Under the pieces are notes generated by a model that was not told the origin of the DNA, searched no databases, and saw only the letters and a program-made list of their open reading frames with translations. Positions 54,291 through 61,127 of a DNA stretch of 64,000 nt are shown here, in pieces. Position numbers and translations under genes: made by a program. This DNA is from Euclidia mi. Lineage: Eukaryota > Arthropoda > Insecta > Lepidoptera > Erebidae. The number at the start of each line of letters is the position of its first letter. Within the stretch, counting starts at the first letter, position 1. The stretch is from contig OX123190.2 of NCBI GenBank assembly GCA_944739405.2, positions 56,315,805-56,379,804 on the forward strand. Direction: 5' to 3'.

Positions 54291-56800
54291 AACGACTGAG
54301 CGCTTTCCAACCGTGGGCATGTATTATAAACGATTGTACTTTCTAATCCCCTCCCTCCGTTGCTCGACTGATGTGAGTCATTATGACGGTGTGCGAATAT
54401 ATTCAGCAGTGGGGACCCGTTAAAGTTGGTTTGATCGTTCAGTAATGTATGCTTGTCCCGCTTTAAAATCTCTAATTGTTCCAATACGCACATTCTAATA
54501 CCCTTTTGACAAGTGTGTATGACGTCAAATGAATGTCCGCTATTTAAGGTATGACCCGATTCAAGTAAATGTTCGGCAAAATGAGACTTTTCCGGCTGGT
54601 TGTTTCTAAACGCCGCTAAATGTTCTTTATATCTCAGCTCAAAACTTCGACCCGTCTGTCCTATGTACTTATTTTGGCATTGGTCGCATGTTAAGCAGTA
54701 AATACCGGACTTTTTGTTCTTGCATACTTTATCTTTACCATTGCAAAGAAATTTTAACGTTTTGTATGGTTTATAGGCTGATCTGATACCGTTCCTCCTC
54801 AGTATACGCGCCATACGGTCAGTTATGCTTCCAAAATAGGTAAGAACAGCGGTATTATTTATAGGTTCTTTTATAGAGGGATATAAAAGTGACTTGGACA
54901 TTCTAAGTTGTTTTCCTCTAATCATCTTGTCAATTAGGCGTTTACTATACCCGTTGGATTGCGCTATATGATAAATAATATTTAATTCTCTGTTATATGA
55001 TTCTATATTCAGTGGTACATTTAATAATCTATGAATCATACTGTGAAATGCTGCCATTTTGTGTTGCGATGGATGACAGGACGATGCTGGTATTGTACTA
55101 TCTGTATACGTCGGTTTACGATAAATTTCAAATGAGTGTGAGGTACCCTCCCTTTTGATAGTCAAATCTAAGAAGTTTATTGAGCTGTTTTGTTCTATCT
55201 CCAATTCGAACTTAATTTTGGGGTGTATACTATTAATTCTTGTAAGAAAACAGTGAAGCTGACGTTCTGTGCCCTTCCAAGCCAGCAAAATATCGTCCAC
55301 GAATCTATAATAATATAAGATGTTCGGTTCTTTTACCAAATGCTCGTGTTCGTATTTATTCATAAAGATATCTGCTAACAACGGACTAAGCGGTGAACCC
55401 ATGGCCAAACCCTCTTTCTGTAAGTAGTACTCGTTGTTGAATTGAAAATAATTTTGTTTACTGCATAACTCGGTTAATTTCAAAATATTCTGAATCTGTT
55501 CTGGGTGTATTCTATTTCTTCCCAGCAGATTTTTAATTATAACTAAACATTCTTTATACGGGACATTTGTAAATAAGCTTTTTACATCCAAAGACACGAG
55601 TTTTGTGTTTCTAGGTAGACAGATGTGTTTTATTTTGCTAATCAAATCATAACTATTTTTCAGGCTGTATTTTGCGGTGAATGACGTCTTCTCTTTAATC
55701 AATCCGTTTAAATATTTCGCTAATTTATAAGCTGGAGCGTTGACATATGAGACGACTGGACGGATGGGCACCTGATCTTTATGTATTTTTGGTAAACCAT
55801 ACAACAGCGGACACTGAGGGTTCATCGGTATAAGACTTTTCGCTAAATAGCAGTTTTGTGGAAAAAGGTAAGTACTTGACTTGATACTGAGTTTTAATTC
55901 TGCATGAAATCGTTTGGTAGGATCGTAGGGCAGACGCTGGAAATCTTCGGTGTGTATTACATCTTGTACTTTTCTATTATACTGCGATCTAGACATAATT
56001 ACTACGGTGTTGCCTTTATCCGCCTTATTTACCACCAAATCATTTTGTTGAATTTTATTTTGGATGGATTTATATATTTTTAATTCGCAGTTAATGAAAT
56101 TAGTCGATTTGTATGTTTTTAACTGATGGGCAGCTAAACTCTTGACTATGTTATCTTTTTTATTTCTGGTAATAGCTATTTCTGCATCCACCGCCAATGT
56201 TTCCAAAGAATATTGCGTAACTTTTTGAGGAATACTATACTTTAATCCCTTCTCCAAAAGTGAGTTCTCTTCACGTGTGAAAATGGTGTTCGAAAGATTC
56301 TTTATTCTGGGATGAAATTGATGATTACAAGTGGTGTTGCCAGTATAGTCTGAAGGTGGTGTTATTCTTCCTATCAGTTCTTGTAACTTCCTACTTTGAA
56401 TGATGTATTTCTCGTGAGCTACAGTTGACGCTAATTCCCTAGCTTTTTGGTCTAATAAATCGAACTCGACATTGTGTAACTTGAATGAAAGTTCTAAGTG
56501 CAGTATTTTTAAATGTAGTTTTAAATTATCGCGAACCGTAAACCAACGTCTTGCCTCTTCACCTAGCCAAATTTTTTGAGCTTTTTGTATCGCTATATTG
56601 GCAGCCCGACTGTGCGTATTGGAACGTATAGTAATATAATTTGGAATGACATTGTAATATTTACATTTCTGATTGAACCACACGTTTTGACATGCGACCC
56701 GGTGTTGCTTCGTAAGTTTGATGTATAATTTCGCCTGTACAGCTATGCTTGCTGATTTGATATAGTTGATTGAATCAGGCGTTACTTGGCGGAACTCCAT
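54236..56800 (-). CDS. Penelope-like RT/GIY-YIG protein, unit 5
   Basis: Full 854-residue frame with Pro 492, Ser 757 and Ser 813, as in units 2 and 3, although it lies between units 4 and 6, which carry Leu 757. Confidence 0.95.
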   Translation of the reverse strand: MEFRQVTPDSINYIKSASIAVQAKLYIKLTKQHRVACQNVWFNQKCKYYNVIPNYITIRSNTHSRAANIAIQKAQKIWLGEEARRWFTVRDNLKLHLKILHLELSFKLHNVEFDLLDQKARELASTVAHEKYIIQSRKLQELIGRITPPSDYTGNTTCNHQFHPRIKNLSNTIFTREENSLLEKGLKYSIPQKVTQYSLETLAVDAEIAITRNKKDNIVKSLAAHQLKTYKSTNFINCELKIYKSIQNKIQQNDLVVNKADKGNTVVIMSRSQYNRKVQDVIHTEDFQRLPYDPTKRFHAELKLSIKSSTYLFPQNCYLAKSLIPMNPQCPLLYGLPKIHKDQVPIRPVVSYVNAPAYKLAKYLNGLIKEKTSFTAKYSLKNSYDLISKIKHICLPRNTKLVSLDVKSLFTNVPYKECLVIIKNLLGRNRIHPEQIQNILKLTELCSKQNYFQFNNEYYLQKEGLAMGSPLSPLLADIFMNKYEHEHLVKEPNILYYYRFVDDILLAWKGTERQLHCFLTRINSIHPKIKFELEIEQNSSINFLDLTIKREGTSHSFEIYRKPTYTDSTIPASSCHPSQHKMAAFHSMIHRLLNVPLNIESYNRELNIIYHIAQSNGYSKRLIDKMIRGKQLRMSKSLLYPSIKEPINNTAVLTYFGSITDRMARILRRNGIRSAYKPYKTLKFLCNGKDKVCKNKKSGIYCLTCDQCQNKYIGQTGRSFELRYKEHLAAFRNNQPEKSHFAEHLLESGHTLNSGHSFDVIHTCQKGIRMCVLEQLEILKRDKHTLLNDQTNFNGSPLLNIFAHRHNDSHQSSNGGRGLESTIVYNTCPRLESAQSLPIVPEDASCRGETRVEE

Positions 56801-56969
56801 TGTAACCTAATGGAAGGAAAGAGGAACCCACCACGCACCCTCGAATTGACCACCCCAACTATTGCAATAGAAAAAGGTTGACAATATCGAACTCCTCTAA
56901 AAGGATAAGGGATATAGGAATGGTATGGGTTCCAGGAAGATACCTGACTTGCAGTATCCCGCTGTATGC

Positions 56970-57029
56970 GCCGACTATTCTTCGACACGTGTTTCGCCTC
57001 TGCACGAGGCATCCTCAGGAACGATGGGC
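56970..57029 (-). ncRNA. Hammerhead-ribozyme-like motif, unit 6
   Basis: Identical motif in the truncated unit. It is the most 5' potential cut in any transcript that starts upstream of the array. Confidence 0.75.
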
Positions 57030-58494
57030 AACGACTGAGCGCTTTCCAACCGTGGGCATGTATTATAAACGATTGTACTTTCTAATCCCCTCCCTCCGTT
57101 GCTCGACTGATGTGAGTCATTATGACGGTGTGCGAATATATTCAGCAGTGGGGACCCGTTAAAGTTGGTTTGATCGTTCAGTAATGTATGCTTGTCCCGC
57201 TTTAAAATCTCTAATTGTTCCAATACGCACATTCTAATACCCTTTTGACAAGTGTGTATGACGTCAAATAAATGTCCGCTATTTAAGGTATGACCCGATT
57301 CAAGTAAATGTTCGGCAAAATGAGACTTTTCCGGCTGGTTGTTTCTAAACGCCGCTAAATGTTCTTTATATCTCAGCTCAAAACTTCGACCCGTCTGTCC
57401 TATGTACTTATTTTGGCATTGGTCGCATGTTAAGCAGTAAATACCGGACTTTTTGTTCTTGCATACTTTATCTTTACCATTGCAAAGAAATTTTAACGTT
57501 TTGTATGGTTTATAGGCTGATCTGATACCGTTCCTCCTCAGTATACGCGCCATACGGTCAGTTATGCTTCCAAAATAGGTAAGAACAGCGGTATTATTTA
57601 TAGGTTCTTTTATAGAGGGATATAAAAGTGACTTGGACATTCTAAGTTGTTTTCCTCTAATCATCTTGTCAATTAGGCGTTTACTATACCCGTTGGATTG
57701 CGCTATATGATAAATAATATTTAATTCTCTGTTATATGATTCTATATTCAGTGGTACATTTAATAATCTATGAATCATACTGTGAAATGCTGCCATTTTG
57801 TGTTGCGATGGATGACAGGACGATGCTGGTATTGTACTATCTGTATACGTCGGTTTACGATAAATTTCAAATGAGTGTGAGGTACCCTCCCTTTTGATAG
57901 TCAAATCTAAGAAGTTTATTGAGCTGTTTTGTTCTATCTCCAATTCGAACTTAATTTTGGGGTGTATACTATTAATTCTTGTAAGAAAACAGTGAAGCTG
58001 ACGTTCTGTGCCCTTCCAAGCCAGCAAAATATCGTCCACGAATCTATAATAATATAAGATGTTCGGTTCTTTTACCAAATGCTCGTGTTCGTATTTATTC
58101 ATAAAGATATCTGCTAACAACGGACTAAGCGGTGAACCCATGGCCAAACCCTCTTTCTGTAAGTAGTACTCGTTGTTGAATTGAAAATAATTTTGTTTAC
58201 TGCATAACTCGGTTAATTTCAAAATATTCTGAATCTGTTCTGGGTGTATTCTATTTCTTCCCAGCAGATTTTTAATTATAACTAAACATTCTTTATACGG
58301 GACATTTGTAAATAAGCTTTTTACATCCAAAGACACGAGTTTTGTGTTTCTAGGTAGACAGATGTGTTTTATTTTGCTAATCAAATCATAACTATTTTTC
58401 AGGCTGTATTTTGCGGTGAATGACGTCTTCTCTTTAATCAATCCGTTTAAATATTTCGCTAATTTATAAGCTGGAGCGTTGACATATGAGACGA
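56975..58494 (-). pseudogene. Penelope-like RT/GIY-YIG protein, unit 6, 5'-truncated
   Basis: The element sequence begins at 58494 around residue 350 (VSYVNAPAYKLAK) and then runs intact to the stop at 56975. It therefore keeps RT motifs A to C and the GIY-YIG domain but lacks the first 349 residues. An upstream ATG at 58546 lies in the flanking LINE and would give a chance fusion (MLLLGSILS...); I do not regard that as a gene. It carries Leu at 757, as in unit 4. Truncation at the 5' end is the usual result of incomplete reverse transcription. Confidence 0.9.
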
Positions 58495-58526
58495 TTTTAA
58501 TTAAAAGTTTCAACAAAAGTGACAGA

Positions 58527-59650
58527 ATGGAACCCAGTAGCAACATAACATATCGTAAACAATACCAAACGAGTTCCTTGAATATATCAGTACGGACATA
58601 GATGATAATAAAAACGAAAGATCTATGTTCGATGCGACCATGATGAGTATTCCTGATAGTTTAAACGTCAATAGTAAGGAAACTATAACCGGTCTGATGG
58701 AACAAATCAAAACATTAACCACACAATTGATGATGAGTGCACATACAGAAATTGAAAATTTGAACAGTGAAAATCAGACCTTAAAAACAGAGCTACAAAA
58801 CGCATTGAAAAAAATGTATACATACAAAACAATTTGTCTAACGCCTGGAAGAAAGAACACTACTAAGCGTAAACCTGTAAAAATTACACATATAGAACCA
58901 TTTATTCACCCTGAGCTAATTGACAAAAATGAAGCATGTACTACCACTGCAAAGCAAGATAAAGAGACGCAAACCAGTAACTTCACCAAGCCAACTATTA
59001 TCATGCCTGAAAGTTAAATGATAACACTATCACCAAGCAGCGAAAAAACTAATATAAAATTACAGAGAAATAAACTGGAAACAAACTCACTAAAGGATAT
59101 TACAAGTACCCAAAAAAATAAAATATGCATAATAAGCAGTAACAATGTGAACAAAATGATATCAAAAGCGGAAGAATTTTTGTATAATTTTCAGTTATGT
59201 CATTATCTAACACCAAACTGTGGTATAGACAGATTAATTAATAACTTACATTTAAAACTAGAAGGTTAATCCAAAAAAGACTTATGTCTTATTTTCATCG
59301 GAGAGGAAGACTTTACCAAAACAAATAATTATAATAATTTGGTTGTTCGTATGAGAGAGACTTTAAGTAAATTAAGTCATACTAACATAATAATATGTCT
59401 TCCTACGTATAGATGTAACTCCATAATTTTTAATTGGAGGGTGGAAGCCTTCAATAACATGTTATATTTAGATAACAAAACGCATAAATATGCTGAGATA
59501 TTCGATTCAAATCTGGATTTGTGCTATGATTATAGTTTGTTTTACAAACACAGTGGCCACCTGAATAACAACGGCATGAGAAATATATATAAAAACTTAA
59601 AGCTACTAGTAAGTGAATACTGTTATGTTTCTATGATGGAGATGAGCTAC
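58527..59650 (+). pseudogene. LINE ORF1: coiled coil plus SGNH-like esterase (copy B)
   Basis: The frame starts MEPSSNITYRKQYQ and shifts near 58575 into EFLEYISTDIDDNKNERSMF. A coiled-coil-like segment follows (HTEIENLNSENQTLKTELQN), then TICLTPGRKNTTKRKPVK, matching the order in copy A. After a stop at 59017 the esterase-like part shows CLIFIGEEDF (aligned with copy A's ILSIGENDV, the GxND block), TNIIICLPTYRCN and YKHSGHLNNNGMRNIYKNL, where HLNxxG matches the terminal His block of SGNH hydrolases. Enzymatic activity is not expected: the frame is broken in at least three places. Confidence 0.68.
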
Positions 59651-59725
59651 ATTATGATGAAAAGGATATTCAGACTTCAAAACTGGCTGATGACAGTGAG
59701 CTTTTTCGTATTTGATACTATTAAT

Positions 59726-60278
59726 ATTATTCGTCAGAACATTGCTGGCCTTTTGAATAAAACAGATTTACTAACAGTAAACTTTCAACAACTTGCAGAG
59801 AAAAAGTAGACATAGATATTGTTTGTATAACGGAACATTTTTTAATGCTGGGACATGAAAAACTTATTAACATAGCCAACTATAAATTAGCTGCCTGCTT
59901 TGCAAGAAAAGCTAAGGAACGAGGAGGCTCATGTATTTTAATAAAGACGGATCTGGAGTACAAAACATTGCCAGGCATTTCGCGCTATTCAATCTCAAAC
60001 ACAATCGAATGTTGTGGTATCGAATTAATCAATCAACAATTAATTATTTTATGTGTATACAGGCAGCCGTGTATTAAAAACGTTGTGCTATAACAAAATT
60101 AATAAGAAAATAATTGTATGCGGGGACTTCAACATAGACACTATTAAAGGTTATAAACATGTCGCATGATTTCAAATGTTTTCTCTTAAGCTACAATCTG
60201 AAACTGGAATTGCAACAGCCAACTAGATTATGTAGCAATAGCTGCATAGATAATTTTTCACGCAGCTATAACTTAAAA
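59726..60278 (+). pseudogene. LINE ORF2, APE endonuclease part (copy B)
   Basis: It begins IIRQNIAGLLNKTDLLTVNF, close to HQNIAGLLNKTDML of copy A. After frame breaks it continues CITEHFLMLGHEKLINIANY, RGGSCILIKTDLEYK, ILCVYRQP and KKIIVCGDFNIDTIKG. The sequence is last recognisable in NSCIDNF near 60255 and is cut by the LTR element. Confidence 0.75.
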
Positions 60279-61127
60279 TGTAGTAGTTGGTAGCGCCATC
60301 TACCTTCCTATCTATAACGAATCGCATCAACATGAATCGTTCCACGCTTGTCTAGTGCGAGCGATATCATATTTCCGTCCCGCTCTATCCCTCTCCCTGG
60401 AAGAGGCACTGCCTTCCGCCTGATTCGTCGACGCGATCGTGGACGCGAGTGACAGTCTAGAACATTCCTCCCGCTGAGAACGCCGTCTCGATACCGCTCC
60501 GCGCCGCACCGCTGTATGTGATTTACCGCTTCCACCAAGGAAAACCCGCTCGTGAGTGAAGTGAAAACAAGCAGCTACATCACGAAAACACCAGGAGGAA
60601 AAGAAACGAAGAAGGCTATATAAGGTAAGTGCCTTCCATCCTGGAAATATCCTATACCCACTCAATCACCTCCTCCCGTATCCATCTCCTCTTCCCTTAC
60701 TCAATTCTAGGCGACTAAAACTCGCCCTAATACAGTCCATTAATCCTTCCCAAGTCGCCTAGAACCTACGGTTTCGGTGTATCGCCGAACCATTTTTTTG
60801 ATCCATACGAGTCGGATTCATTTACGTTTTTATACGTTATACCGCTATACCTAGGCAGTCATAGCACCTAGCTATACTCCTAATATATTCATATAACCGT
60901 CACATGGTTATTTCCGCCCGCATCAGTAGGTAAACTTTTATGTAGCTACCTACTTATTAAATTATTAATTCAAGAACTATCATAGTTGTCTTATAAATCT
61001 CATATTTCAAGCAACTTTCAGTTCCTCAGCTCTAAAGTGTTGCCTACTTAGCCTACTTAGGTAAAATAATAGATACATTAGATATTCTTATTTTGTTTCG
61101 TTCTCATTAGCTTATACTTACGTAAGC
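60279..61127 (+). mobile_element. 5' LTR and leader of the BEL/Pao element
   Basis: The LTR starts at TG (60279, tgtagtagttggtagcgcc), where LINE homology ends. The region is G+C-richer than its surroundings. A TATA-like tatataa lies at 60617-60623. The LTR's 3' end and the primer-binding site could not be fixed, because the second LTR is outside the window. Perfect 12-bp inverted repeats ttctaggcgact lie at 60705-60716 and 60753-60764. A consensus splice donor (aag|gtaagt, 60625) and a good acceptor (gtttcgttctcattag, ending 61110) bracket most of the leader. Confidence 0.6.

Larger units (their letters stand above)
43065..58494 (-). mobile_element. Penelope-like element, head-to-tail array of six units
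   Basis: Five complete units and one 5'-truncated unit repeat with an exact period of 2739 bp. Differences between units are only a handful of bases. All units point the same way (minus strand). The downstream end of the array (43065) lies 14 codons into what would be the next unit's reading frame. The upstream end (58494) is truncated within the reverse transcriptase, after the valine of PIRPVV. Intergenic spacers are 174 bp. No separate long terminal repeats exist; each unit serves as the flank of the next, as in the tandem organisation known for Penelope-like elements. Confidence 0.95.
58495..60278 (+). mobile_element. CR1/L2-like LINE with SGNH-type ORF1 (copy B)
   Basis: Plus-strand relative of 25849-28117. 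It begins where the Penelope-like array ends and is cut at 60279 by the BEL/Pao element, within the endonuclease. It contains ORF1 (58527 to about 59650) and the start of ORF2 (about 59730 on). Frameshifts and stops are frequent. Confidence 0.75.

Noticed and set aside
56975..58494. GIY-YIG domain as an independent homing endonuclease
   Set aside because: It is the C-terminal domain of the Penelope-type protein in the same frame as the reverse transcriptase.
58495..58546. N-terminal extension giving a 523-residue fusion for the truncated Penelope-like unit
   Set aside because: The first 17 or so residues come from antisense LINE sequence; the fusion is accidental.
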